Shown in pieces: positions 49,242 to 57,308 of a stretch of DNA of 64,000 nucleotides. The notes below the pieces were generated by a model that was not told where the DNA came from, did no database searches, and was given only the letters and a program-made list of their open reading frames with translations. Origin of the DNA: Desulfobacterales bacterium (lineage in GTDB: Bacteria; Desulfobacterota; Desulfobacteria; Desulfobacterales; Desulfosalsimonadaceae); NCBI GenBank assembly GCA_034520365.1, contig JAXHNP010000007.1, positions 868,001 through 932,000 on the forward strand, given 5' to 3'. How positions within the stretch are numbered: position 1 is the first letter of the stretch; each line of letters opens with the position of its first letter. A program made the translations under genes and the position numbers.

Positions 49242-50080
49242 TGGGCCATTTAATGGGAAAACAATTCTGTCAGGAGCATGTTTTGGAGCTGGCCAAGAAC
49301 ATTGCGCTGGCCGTGCACAAGGCGCCGCAGATCACCGGAAAGACCGAAGTGGATGCGGAAATCATCTGGGGTGAGGACCTGGAGCCCATCATTGAGGTCA
49401 TGGGCCCGGTGGCCCAGCTCATGCGGTATGTGCAGTGGGATTATGAGACCATCAAGAACTGCTATGAAAAAGGGGAGAACCCGGTCATCGTGGCCGTCGG
49501 GGCCAAAACCGCGCGCTCCAATCTCATGTGGGACTGCGGCGCGTGCGGGTTTAACACGTGCAAGGAGTTCAATAAATACGCCAAGGAAAACCGCGGCGGC
49601 GGGCAGCTGGGCGGGCCTACCTGCAACTGGAAGGCCCTGGATTTTTCGATTGCCTGTGACTGGGCCTGCGCATCCGCCTGGCAGTATCGGATTGACAACC
49701 GGATCATGGGCTCTGTCGGGTTTGCCTTAAACGCCCTGGGGTTTATGCCGCATATGGATGTGAAGCTCGGGCTGGCACTGGGGCCGCCGCGGGATATGGT
49801 CTACTACAGCCGCGAAGAGATGCACAAGACCATGAACTATGAGATGGACAAGCAGGATATGCTAAACTGCCTGCCCAATATGTTTACCGCGTTTCCCGGC
49901 GGGGGCACACCCATGTATAAGACCAAGGATGAATGGTGGGCGCCGCCGGAATTCATGGGCATGGCCTACTCACCCGAGGCCATGGAGGCGATGCAGCAGG
50001 TGCTGTTTGAGCAGGTGCCGGAAATCGTTGTGAAGCATGCCGACAAGATTGAGGCCCGATACAAGGACAAGGAAAAATAG
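49241..50080 (+). CDS. DUF2148 ferredoxin-domain protein 2
   Basis: 279 residues, a paralogue of the preceding protein. The Cys motif DCGACGFNTCKEFNKYAKEN followed by GPTC is the [4Fe-4S] pattern seen in corrinoid Fe-S proteins and RnfB (C-x2-C-x4-C and a distal C). The rest (CDWACASAWQYRIDNRIMGS, LGLALGPPRDMVYYS) is the DUF2148 core. The start ATG overlaps the preceding TAA by one base. Two tandem, different DUF2148 proteins in a catabolic operon are unusual and suggest a two-subunit redox component. Confidence 0.82.
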   Translation: MGHLMGKQFCQEHVLELAKNIALAVHKAPQITGKTEVDAEIIWGEDLEPIIEVMGPVAQLMRYVQWDYETIKNCYEKGENPVIVAVGAKTARSNLMWDCGACGFNTCKEFNKYAKENRGGGQLGGPTCNWKALDFSIACDWACASAWQYRIDNRIMGSVGFALNALGFMPHMDVKLGLALGPPRDMVYYSREEMHKTMNYEMDKQDMLNCLPNMFTAFPGGGTPMYKTKDEWWAPPEFMGMAYSPEAMEAMQQVLFEQVPEIVVKHADKIEARYKDKEK

Positions 50081-50088
50081 GGGGGTAT

Positions 50089-51333
50089 ATGAACTACCTG
50101 GACCTGGATATTAATTTATCCCGCGAAGACATCATGTTGAAACAAAACGCCCATGAATTCGCGAAAAAGGTGATGCGGCCGGTGGCCAAGGAGTTGGACG
50201 AGATGACCCCGGAGCAGGTGATTGCCAAGGATTCGCCATTCTGGGATTTTATGAAAAAGGCATACAGCCTGGGCTATCATTCTATTCTAATCCCGGATGT
50301 CTACGGGGGGATGGGGCTCACCTCCCTGCAGCAGGCGATCGTCTATGAGGAGCTGGCCTGGGGCAGCGTGGGGCTCACCGTGGCGCTGGGGGTGGCGAGT
50401 TTCCACGCGTTCGGCGCCTCTATGGTGCCGGAGGAAACTATGATCGACGAAATCCTGGTGCCGTTCTGTGAGTGCGATGATGCAAGCATCATCGGCTGCT
50501 GGGGCATCACCGAGCCGGACCACGGGTCAGACACCCTGGTGCCGTTCTACCCCTGTTTTTCGGATGAATGTATCCCTTCCCAGTGCGTGGCCACGCCGGA
50601 CGGGGATGACTATATCATCAGCGGCCAGAAGTCCGCCTGGGTCTCCTGCGGCACCATTTCAACCCATTGCGCCCTTTTCTGTCAGATCGACCCCTCCATG
50701 GGCCATGCCGGGGGCGGCATTTTCTGCATGCCCCTTGATCTGCCCGGAGTGAAAAGAGGGGCGCCTTTGAATAAAATGGGTCAGCGGGATTTGAACCAGG
50801 GAGAAATATTTTTTGACAACGTCCGGGTGCCGGGCAAGTACCTGATCGCCGGGCCGGAAGCCTATGAGGCGCTTGTTGAAATCGTGCTGTCCGCAACCAC
50901 GGCGCTCATGGGGATTTTCGGCACGGGTGTCGCCCGGGCGGCATTTGATGAGGCCCTGGCCTATGCCAAGACCCGGGTTCAGGGCGGTAAGTACCTGATC
51001 GAATATCCCAACATCCAGGCCAAGCTTTTTGAGATGCTTCGCCAGGTGGAGACCAGCCGGGCCTTTACCCGGGCCGCGTTCGCCTATAACCAGAATACCA
51101 CCACCCCGGCTGAGGAGTATTCCAATATCGCCAAAATCCACGGCACCGAGGCGGCCCTGAATGTGGCTCACGAGGCCATTCAGATCTTCGGCGGAAACGG
51201 CCTGACCAAGGAGTACCTGGTGGAAAAGCTCTACCGGGATGCCCGGGCCATGCTGATCGAAGACGGCTCCAACGACACGCTGGCCATTGCCGCAGGCCAT
51301 AAAATTATAGCGACGTATCCGCGAAAGGATTGA
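50089..51333 (+). CDS. acyl-CoA dehydrogenase
   Basis: FAD enzyme that introduces an alpha-beta double bond into acyl-CoA. 414 residues: GWGITEPDHGSDT-type flavin site (CWGITEPDHGSDTLVPF), the mid-domain, the C-terminal helix IQIFGGNGLTKEYLVEKLYR, and the usual catalytic-Glu segment here reading MLIEDGSNDTLAI rather than the common EGT(S/T)EI, one residue longer. A Cys-rich insert (FSDECIPSQCVA and WVSCGTISTHCALFC) in the middle is atypical. So substrate preference may differ from standard short-chain dehydrogenases. GGGGG precedes its ATG. Electron acceptor: perhaps the DUF2148 proteins. Confidence 0.9.
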   Translation: MNYLDLDINLSREDIMLKQNAHEFAKKVMRPVAKELDEMTPEQVIAKDSPFWDFMKKAYSLGYHSILIPDVYGGMGLTSLQQAIVYEELAWGSVGLTVALGVASFHAFGASMVPEETMIDEILVPFCECDDASIIGCWGITEPDHGSDTLVPFYPCFSDECIPSQCVATPDGDDYIISGQKSAWVSCGTISTHCALFCQIDPSMGHAGGGIFCMPLDLPGVKRGAPLNKMGQRDLNQGEIFFDNVRVPGKYLIAGPEAYEALVEIVLSATTALMGIFGTGVARAAFDEALAYAKTRVQGGKYLIEYPNIQAKLFEMLRQVETSRAFTRAAFAYNQNTTTPAEEYSNIAKIHGTEAALNVAHEAIQIFGGNGLTKEYLVEKLYRDARAMLIEDGSNDTLAIAAGHKIIATYPRKD

Positions 51334-51348
51334 TTTAAGGAGGTATCT

Positions 51349-52587
51349 ATGACCAATGTGTATATTGCCGGTCTCGGCATGATTCGGTTCAACAAGTATC
51401 CGGACAAAAACGTCCGGAGCATGGCCCATGAGGTAATCCAGGCCGCCATGGATGATGCGGCGCTGACCAAGAATGATCTTCAGGCGGCGTTTTTCTCCAA
51501 CACCTTCTGGGGCATGTTTGACAACCAGCACTCCATTCGGGGCCAGGTGGTGCTGCGATCCATGGGGATCGGCGAGATCCCGGTGACCAATGTGGAAAAC
51601 GCCTGCGCGGGCGCATCCACGGCGCTGCATCTGGCCTATACCGGCATCCGGGCCGGGATGTATGATGTGGCCCTGGTGGTGGGCTCGGAGAAAATCACCC
51701 ATCCGGATAAGATGAAATCGCTTTCCGCCTATGCCACGTGCATGGATGTGGAAAAATTCGAAGATCAGCTCAAGCTCATGGAAAAGGCCAATGCCCAATT
51801 CCAGGTGGAGATTCCGGAAGGCCAGACCCCGCCGGGCGAGGGACGGAGTATCTTCATGGATGCCTATGCCATGGGGGCAAGATGGCATATGAACCGCTTC
51901 GGCTCTACCCAGAAGGAGCTGGCCACCATTTGCGCCAAGAACCATTTCCACGGCTCGCTTAACCCCATGTCCCAGTATCAGCAGGATATGAGTGTGGACG
52001 AAGTGATGGCGGACAAGCCCATCGCCTACCCCCTGACCCGTTCCATGTGCGCGCCCGTGGGCGACGGCGCGGCCGCGGCGATCGTCTGCTCCGAGGATTT
52101 CTTAAAAAAGATGAAGAATCCGCGGCCGGTTAAAATCCGGGCCTCGGTGCACGGCTCAGGCACGGACCGGGATTTTGACGGCGAGGACATCGGCGAGCGT
52201 CTGGCCAAACAGGCCTATGATATGGGGAGCGTGGGCCCGGATGATATCGATATCGCGGAGCTCCATGATGCCACCGCCTACGGCGAACTCCACCAGACCG
52301 AGGCCATGGGCTTCTGCCCCATGGGCGAGGGTGGCCCCTATGCGGAAACCGGGGCCACCAAGCTGGGCGGTAAAAAGCCCATCAACACCAGCGGCGGCCT
52401 GGAATGCCGGGGCCATCCCATCGGCGCCTCGGGCCTGGCCCAGATTTACGAGCTGGGGCTTCAGCTTCGGGGCGAGGCGGGCAAACGCCAGGCAGAGGAT
52501 GTCAAGCTTGGGCTCGCGGAAAACGGCGGCGGCAATATCGGCTTGGAAGAGGCGGCCATGTGTATTCATATTCTGGAAAAAGTGTAG
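51349..52587 (+). CDS. SCP2-type thiolase
   Basis: 412 residues of the SCP-X-type thiolase branch. The nucleophilic Cys lies in VENACAGASTALHLAYTGIR, and the C-terminal part has NTSGGLECRGHPIGASGLAQ with the family His. The canonical second active-site Cys of degradative thiolases (CxGGGMGAA) is not obvious; instead there is ENGGGNIGLEEAAMCIHILE. SCP-X-type thiolases act on branched or steroid-derived 3-keto-acyl-CoAs as well as others. AAGGAGG precedes the ATG, 15 bp after the dehydrogenase. Confidence 0.9.
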   Translation: MTNVYIAGLGMIRFNKYPDKNVRSMAHEVIQAAMDDAALTKNDLQAAFFSNTFWGMFDNQHSIRGQVVLRSMGIGEIPVTNVENACAGASTALHLAYTGIRAGMYDVALVVGSEKITHPDKMKSLSAYATCMDVEKFEDQLKLMEKANAQFQVEIPEGQTPPGEGRSIFMDAYAMGARWHMNRFGSTQKELATICAKNHFHGSLNPMSQYQQDMSVDEVMADKPIAYPLTRSMCAPVGDGAAAAIVCSEDFLKKMKNPRPVKIRASVHGSGTDRDFDGEDIGERLAKQAYDMGSVGPDDIDIAELHDATAYGELHQTEAMGFCPMGEGGPYAETGATKLGGKKPINTSGGLECRGHPIGASGLAQIYELGLQLRGEAGKRQAEDVKLGLAENGGGNIGLEEAAMCIHILEKV

Positions 52588-52618
52588 CGTTTCCGACTCT
52601 AAATCAGGAGCCTGATTC

Positions 52619-53410
52619 ATGGATCAAAAATGCATTCTGATAACCGGGGCGGCCTCGGGCATCGGCCGGGAGACGGCCGTGTTGTTTGCCGGAAAAGGCT
52701 GGTATGTGGGGGCGTTTGATGTTGATGAGGCTGGTCTCAAGACCCTTGAAGCCGAAATCGGGCAGTCGAATTGTCATATCGGGCACATGGATGTGACCGA
52801 TCCGGATAGCGTGAGCGCGGGCATTGACGCTTTTGCCGGAAAAACCGGCGGGCGGCTGGATGTGCTGGTCAACAATGCGGGCATCCTGAAATTCGGTCGA
52901 TTTGAAGATGTGGATCTTGGAATCAGCCATAAGATTGTGGATGTAAACCTGAAGGGCTGTCTCTCTTGCATTTATTATGCCATGAAATACCTAAAAGAAA
53001 CGCCCGGGTCCCGGATCATCAATCTGTCGTCGGCTTCGGCTATCTACGGGATACCGGAGCTTGCCGTATATTCGGCCACCAAGCATGCCTTGTCCGCGAT
53101 GACTGAGGCACTGGCGATCGAATTTTCCGGCCGCGGCATCAGGGTCTCTGATATCCAGCCCCCCTATGTGAAGACCCCGATGCTGGCCGATTCGGAGCAC
53201 GTATACAGTATCAAGAAGATGGGGGTCCGGGTGCAGCCGGTGCAGGTGGCCCGCACCGTCTGGAAGGCCGTCCATAAAGACAGGCTTCACTGGCTGATGG
53301 GTTCAGGCAAACTGCTTAAATTCCTTTGCTGGATCATGCCGTTCGGTAAGGGGGCGATTGTTAAAATGCTGACCATGGGGCCTGAAGGCAAAAAGCCGGA
53401 AATTGTGTAA
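52619..53410 (+). CDS. short-chain dehydrogenase/reductase
   Basis: 263 residues, classical SDR: TGAASGIGRETA (NAD-binding), NNAGIL, the serine in NLSSASAIYG, the catalytic YSATKHA. A basic, hydrophobic C-terminal tail (LLKFLCWIMPFGKGAIVKML) may anchor the enzyme to a membrane. It could be the 3-hydroxyacyl-CoA dehydrogenase step of the pathway, because no separate enzyme for that step is in the operon. Last gene of the sigma-54 unit. Confidence 0.9.
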   Translation: MDQKCILITGAASGIGRETAVLFAGKGWYVGAFDVDEAGLKTLEAEIGQSNCHIGHMDVTDPDSVSAGIDAFAGKTGGRLDVLVNNAGILKFGRFEDVDLGISHKIVDVNLKGCLSCIYYAMKYLKETPGSRIINLSSASAIYGIPELAVYSATKHALSAMTEALAIEFSGRGIRVSDIQPPYVKTPMLADSEHVYSIKKMGVRVQPVQVARTVWKAVHKDRLHWLMGSGKLLKFLCWIMPFGKGAIVKMLTMGPEGKKPEIV

Positions 53411-53653
53411 GCATTAAAATTATTCGCAAAGTCAAACGACAAAAATTGCTTTGACACCACAGCCAGGATGGGGCAATGAATATTCTACCTAAATTGAGCG
53501 TTTCAGATTTTTAACAGCGCCAAGTTTGTATTTGACCGGCGGGACATCCGGGAGTCCATGGATGATATTTTTGACCGCGCGATCAGTGAAAGCGGCCCGG
53601 AAAAGGGGCGCCGGATTACCGGTTTCCCTTAAGGCGCAGGGTAAGTAACCGCA
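53411..53653. other. intergenic stretch with a short coherent frame
   Basis: Between the SDR and MFS genes. AAATTGAGCGTTTCAGATTT at 53490 resembles a block at 22543. From about 53509 one frame reads FNSAKFVFDRRDIRESMDDI and FDRAISESGPEKGRRITGFP to a TAA at 53631, without a plausible start for its length. It could be a remnant of a gene or a chance frame. No terminator hairpin recognised. Confidence 0.3.
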
Positions 53654-54910
53654 TTGAAAGTGCCGAAGACGCCCTATTACGGCTGGTATATTGCCGTCGT
53701 GGCTGTTTTGGCCAATTTTATGGCGGTTGGCTCCGGATTCTATGCGTTAAATGCGTTTCTCGAGCCGGTCAGCCAGATGCGGGCTTGGAGCCGGACGGAT
53801 ATCAATTTGGCGGTCACTTTGGGCACTTTCTGCGGATTTGTCGGCCAGTTCGTTTACGGTACCCTTGTGGCACGGATCGGCCCCCGGGTTTTGATGAGCT
53901 TAGGTGCCCTGGGGGCCGGCGTATCGTTTATTTTCCTCTTCCGAATGTCCAGTCTCTGGCAGTTCCATCTTTTCTATATATTTCTTTTTGTTTTCAATGG
54001 CGCTTACGGCGGTATTGTGGCCAATACCGCCGTAAGCAACTGGTTTGTGGCCCAGCGCGGCAAAGCCCTCGGTCTGACCACCGCGGGAATCTCCCTGTCC
54101 GGGGCGGTGCTGCCATTTTTGGCCATGGTGCTGATTCTTGAACATGGGGTGGAAACCGCCGCGCTGATCATTGGCCTGGCCATGCTATGCATCAGCCCGA
54201 TAGCCTGGCTGGTGGTTCGGGACTGGCCGGAAAAATACGGGATGGCCCCGGATGGTGCCGGGCCCCCGGGAGCACCGCTTGCGCCGACAGTTTCCGGCCG
54301 CGGCGATGGGGCTGCCGGATATGATTTGACCGGCCGCGCCGAAATAGACAAGTGGCCGCTTTCCGCGCTGATCCGGACGGATACGTTCTGGAAGATCGGC
54401 ATGGCCTATGGCATGATGATGATCGGGGTGGTCGGGGTGATGTCGCAGTTAAAGCCGCGGTTTTCGGATATCGGCTTTGATTCCGGGGATGCCATGGCCA
54501 TGATGGCGGTAACCGCCCTGATCGGGGCGGCGGGTAAATATTGGTGGGGCTCGCTTTGCGACCGGTTTGCCGCCACCCGGGTCGCCGCGGTGATGGCTGG
54601 GACCACCGCCGTCGGTCTTTTTTTCGGCCTCTGCGCACCGAACATATGGACGCTGACCATTTTTATCGTGGTCTTCGGCTTTTCCATGGGCGGCGTGCTT
54701 TCCACCTTTCCGATTATCGTGGCCGAACGGTTCGGCCGCCAAGCCTTTCCCCGCGTGTTCCGGTTCCTCTACATGTTCCTGGTCCTTCAGATGACGGGCT
54801 ACCTGATCTCCGGGTTGAGCTATGATCTGACCGGCACCTATGATGCGGCTTATGGGCTATACATAGGGCTATACGCCATCGCCTGCCTGCTGATGTTTCG
54901 TGTAAAATAA
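53654..54910 (+). CDS. MFS transporter (oxalate/formate antiporter-like)
   Basis: 418 residues with twelve membrane segments; the loop 2-3 block GRIGPRVLM-like (LVARIGPRVLMSLGALGAG) is that of OFA-type and monocarboxylate carriers. Start is uncertain: TTG at 53654 is in the best place, GTG two codons later also possible; no ATG is near. It could import the carboxylic acid degraded by the upstream operon, or export a product, but a 243-bp gap separates them. Confidence 0.85.
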   Translation: MKVPKTPYYGWYIAVVAVLANFMAVGSGFYALNAFLEPVSQMRAWSRTDINLAVTLGTFCGFVGQFVYGTLVARIGPRVLMSLGALGAGVSFIFLFRMSSLWQFHLFYIFLFVFNGAYGGIVANTAVSNWFVAQRGKALGLTTAGISLSGAVLPFLAMVLILEHGVETAALIIGLAMLCISPIAWLVVRDWPEKYGMAPDGAGPPGAPLAPTVSGRGDGAAGYDLTGRAEIDKWPLSALIRTDTFWKIGMAYGMMMIGVVGVMSQLKPRFSDIGFDSGDAMAMMAVTALIGAAGKYWWGSLCDRFAATRVAAVMAGTTAVGLFFGLCAPNIWTLTIFIVVFGFSMGGVLSTFPIIVAERFGRQAFPRVFRFLYMFLVLQMTGYLISGLSYDLTGTYDAAYGLYIGLYAIACLLMFRVK

Positions 54911-54916
54911 ATTGCC

Positions 54917-55327
54917 TCAGGCCAGTTTCTTTCCGGCGCCGGGGCCGGGGGCCAGGCCGTAAATCTCTTCGATCTTTAAGATCACCGCGCCCTTGGATTT
55001 TAGCGGAAATCCGGCCTTGTTCCCCATTTCCTCGACCCATTTGGCGGTTTCCTCATAACGCTTGCCGGATGTTTCAATGGTGATGGAACCTTTTAACTGG
55101 TAGCCTTCATGGCCTTCCCAGAAGGATACGGCTACCCGGGGGTTGGATTTCATGTTGGCCAGGGTCTTGTTAAGGAACTGGTCAGATATCAGGATCGTCT
55201 CATCATCAATGATTTTTTTTGCCCCCACCGGCACGGCATTGGGTTCGCCGTCCGGCGTTGCGGTCGCTACGACTGCGGCAGGCACTTTTTCGAACAACTC
55301 CTTCATGCGATCGGTCATTTTGGCCAT
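54917..55327 (-). CDS. pyridoxamine 5'-phosphate oxidase-like FMN-binding protein
   Basis: 136 residues, split-barrel flavin fold of the PPOX-like family (VPAAVVATATPDGEPNAVPV, then LISDQFLNKTLANMKSNPRV). These proteins bind FMN or F420 or haem and are usually not vitamin B6 enzymes. AGGAGGATAACTG precedes the ATG. Its promoter region has TTTTGAGCATATGTCTGAAA at 55366-55385, a weak match to the palindrome before the DUF134 gene. Convergent with the MFS gene, 6 bp between stops. Confidence 0.87.
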   Translation of the reverse strand: MAKMTDRMKELFEKVPAAVVATATPDGEPNAVPVGAKKIIDDETILISDQFLNKTLANMKSNPRVAVSFWEGHEGYQLKGSITIETSGKRYEETAKWVEEMGNKAGFPLKSKGAVILKIEEIYGLAPGPGAGKKLA

Positions 55328-55499
55328 AACAGTTATCCTCCTTTAGGTTTTCGGTTACTGGAAAATTTTGAGCATATGTCTGAAATTTTAAGATTACCAG
55401 TCTTAATTTAATCTTTCCACGCTGATTTTCAACCCTCATTTCCTTGCCCACGGCTAATTTGTTCTAACCGCAAAATCCATACCCCCGGTCCTGTTAACG

Positions 55500-55976
55500 C
55501 TAAGGTTGGGATTCGTTTTCTTCGCTATCGGGATCGCTATCGGGATCGAAATCGGGATCGAAATCGGGATCGAAATCGCTATCGGGATCGAAATCGATGC
55601 TGTAGACTTCCTGATCCTCTCGAACTTGGTATCCTCTTCCGCCGAGACGGCTGAGCATCGCGGCCATACGGTCGAGTTCATCCTTGCGGTTCCGGCTTTC
55701 CATCTTGTCCAGTGCCTTGCCGACAACCAGCACATCTTGAATCGCCGCGCACTCAAGCGCGGAGCCACGAGCGATTTCGAAATAACGCCTTCGGTCGGCT
55801 TCCGCGGTCTTGCCATTACCTTCGGCGATATTGAGCGGTATCGACTGGCTGGCCCGAAGCCATTGATCCCGGGCGGGCCGATGGACTCCGTTCAGGCTGT
55901 CGGCCTTCTCGTAAACCCATGCAACGTAGCCTATTGAAAGACGATAGACGTCCAGTTTTTCGTGTTCAAGGGTCAT
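55500..55976 (-). CDS. four-helix-bundle (S23-like) protein with DPDFDPD repeat tail
   Basis: 158 residues from the ATG of MTLEHEKLDVYRLSIGYVAW; the frame extends further but the extension overlaps the next gene and the repeat. The helical core (RASQSIPLNIAEGNGKTAEA, then RRRYFEIARGSALECAAIQD) is that of the small four-helix-bundle family found in 23S rRNA intervening sequences and, more distantly, in diversity-generating retroelement Avd proteins. The C-terminus is an acidic tail (DFDPDSDFDPDFDPD) encoded by tandem GATCCCGAT units. No reverse transcriptase or variable repeats are nearby, so a role in DGR is unsupported. Confidence 0.8.
   Translation of the reverse strand: MTLEHEKLDVYRLSIGYVAWVYEKADSLNGVHRPARDQWLRASQSIPLNIAEGNGKTAEADRRRYFEIARGSALECAAIQDVLVVGKALDKMESRNRKDELDRMAAMLSRLGGRGYQVREDQEVYSIDFDPDSDFDPDFDPDFDPDSDPDSEENESQP
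55519..55597. repeat. tandem GGGATCGAAATC repeat (coding)
   Basis: About 78 bp of GGGATCGAAATC / GGGATCGCTATC units, 12 bp each. It encodes the Asp-Pro-Asp-Phe tail of the four-helix-bundle protein. Its segment 55570-55590 (TCGAAATCGCTATCGGGATCG) is repeated inverted, base for base, at 55991-56011, just upstream of the gene's start. Confidence 0.85.
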
Positions 55977-55990
55977 ATTTTTTTCGATCC

Positions 55991-56011
55991 CGATCCCGAT
56001 AGCGATTTCGA
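55991..56011. repeat. inverted copy of the GATCGGG repeat before the four-helix gene
   Basis: CGATCCCGATAGCGATTTCGA is the exact reverse complement of 55570-55590. It sits 15 bp before the start codon of the four-helix-bundle gene. The two copies flank the gene as a 21-bp perfect inverted repeat about 400 bp apart. Confidence 0.85.
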
Positions 56012-56129
56012 TTTGGATACAGAACAAATTAGCCCTGTTTCCTTGCCCCTCGCATATTGACAGGCTACGCGGATAATGCCATATAGATGTGTCTATGTTT
56101 CTGTCCGTCAACTTTGAGGAAAATGGGAT

Positions 56130-57032
56130 ATGATTATTCGAAAAACCGGTGCCATTACGCCGGAGCTGCATGTGCTGGGTTCCATTGATTTGCCCGCCTT
56201 TTTACTCGATGCCAAACGGCCTGCCATTATTGACGCCGGCATGAGCCTGATGGGCAAAAAGTATATCCGGGAGGCCCGGGAACTGCTGGACGGTCAGGGG
56301 CCTGGGTATTTATTTTTAACCCATGTCCACTATGATCATTGCGGGGCCGCCTCTGTTCTTAAACAGGCCTTCCCGGAGATTAAGATCTGCTGCTCAGCCG
56401 AGGGCGCCGGGGTACTTGAGCGGCCCCGGGCCATTGAGACTATCAAGGCGTTAAATCGGTCGGCGGCCGAATATTTTGCAGAGATGGGCGAAGAAATCCC
56501 CGATACTGCCGGATTTAAGCTGTTTGCCGTGGATCACACCCTTGCGGACGGCGAGACGGTTGAACTGGGGCCGGATTTGAGCCTTTGCGCCATTGCCACA
56601 CCCGGTCATACCCGGGATTCCATGAGTTTTTACGTGCCTGAGAAGAAAATGCTTTTCACCGGCGAAGCCTTGGGCATCATGGATCAGAGTGGCTATATTT
56701 TCTCGGAATGGCTCTCGGATTATAACCAGTATTTTACGTCCATGAAAAAACTCACAAACCTGGATGTCGATATCCTCTGCCTCGGCCACGGCCATGTGTT
56801 CACCGGCAAAGATGCGGCGGATTATATGACGCGCGCCATTGAATACGGGACCTGGTTCCGGGAATTGATCGAAGAGACGCTTGAAGAAACCCGGGGCGAT
56901 ACGGAGGCGGCCAAGCAGCGCATTAAACAAAAAGAGTATGACCCGGTGCCTGAGCCCAAACAGCCGGAGTTTGCGTATATGTTGAATCTGGAGGCAAAAA
57001 TCCGGGCGGTGCAGAATATATCCTCAATTTAG
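56130..57032 (+). CDS. MBL-fold metallo-hydrolase
   Basis: 300 residues of the metallo-beta-lactamase superfamily: THVHYDHCG (H-x-H-x-D-H), the third His in IATPGHTRDSMSF, an Asp-bearing strand around LFTGEALGIMDQS, and the terminal His in CLGHGHVF. About 60 C-terminal residues are helical. The substrate is unclear; such proteins include glyoxalase II, lactonases and flavoprotein partners. The longer frame of the gene on the other strand overlaps its first 40 bases, which argues for a later start for that gene. Confidence 0.87.
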   Translation: MIIRKTGAITPELHVLGSIDLPAFLLDAKRPAIIDAGMSLMGKKYIREARELLDGQGPGYLFLTHVHYDHCGAASVLKQAFPEIKICCSAEGAGVLERPRAIETIKALNRSAAEYFAEMGEEIPDTAGFKLFAVDHTLADGETVELGPDLSLCAIATPGHTRDSMSFYVPEKKMLFTGEALGIMDQSGYIFSEWLSDYNQYFTSMKKLTNLDVDILCLGHGHVFTGKDAADYMTRAIEYGTWFRELIEETLEETRGDTEAAKQRIKQKEYDPVPEPKQPEFAYMLNLEAKIRAVQNISSI

Positions 57033-57108
57033 GGATAAATGTCTGATCCGTTCCGAAACCGGGCGCCCGGTTTCGGGATGCAGGCCTTGAATCTTATAAA
57101 ACCAGCGA

Positions 57109-57137
57109 TTGACATTTCTCCGGGGCTCTGATATCTA
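57109..57137 (+). promoter_or_regulatory. candidate promoter upstream of the AarF-like gene
   Basis: TTGACA (57109-57114), 17 bp, TATCTA (57132-57137). A second one lies at 57189-57215: TTGACA, 15 bp, TATAAT. Either could drive the kinase gene at 57309. The 57033-57308 gap holds no gene that I can support. Confidence 0.45.
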
Positions 57138-57308
57138 TCATCCAGTCATTTTTTGGTCCAACCACAATATCATGTGTCTTAAATATATTTGACACACAAT
57201 TTAGTCTGGTATAATATCAATTAATGCCCGCCAAAAGAAGCCCGGCATCCGGGACTCGGGTGCCTGACCTGATAATCGTTTCAACCGGAATACGGCTGAG
57301 ATTTTTTA

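Noticed and set aside
55500-55976. diversity-generating retroelement (Avd-like protein)
   Set aside because: No reverse transcriptase, template repeat or variable repeat within the window; only a generic four-helix fold match.
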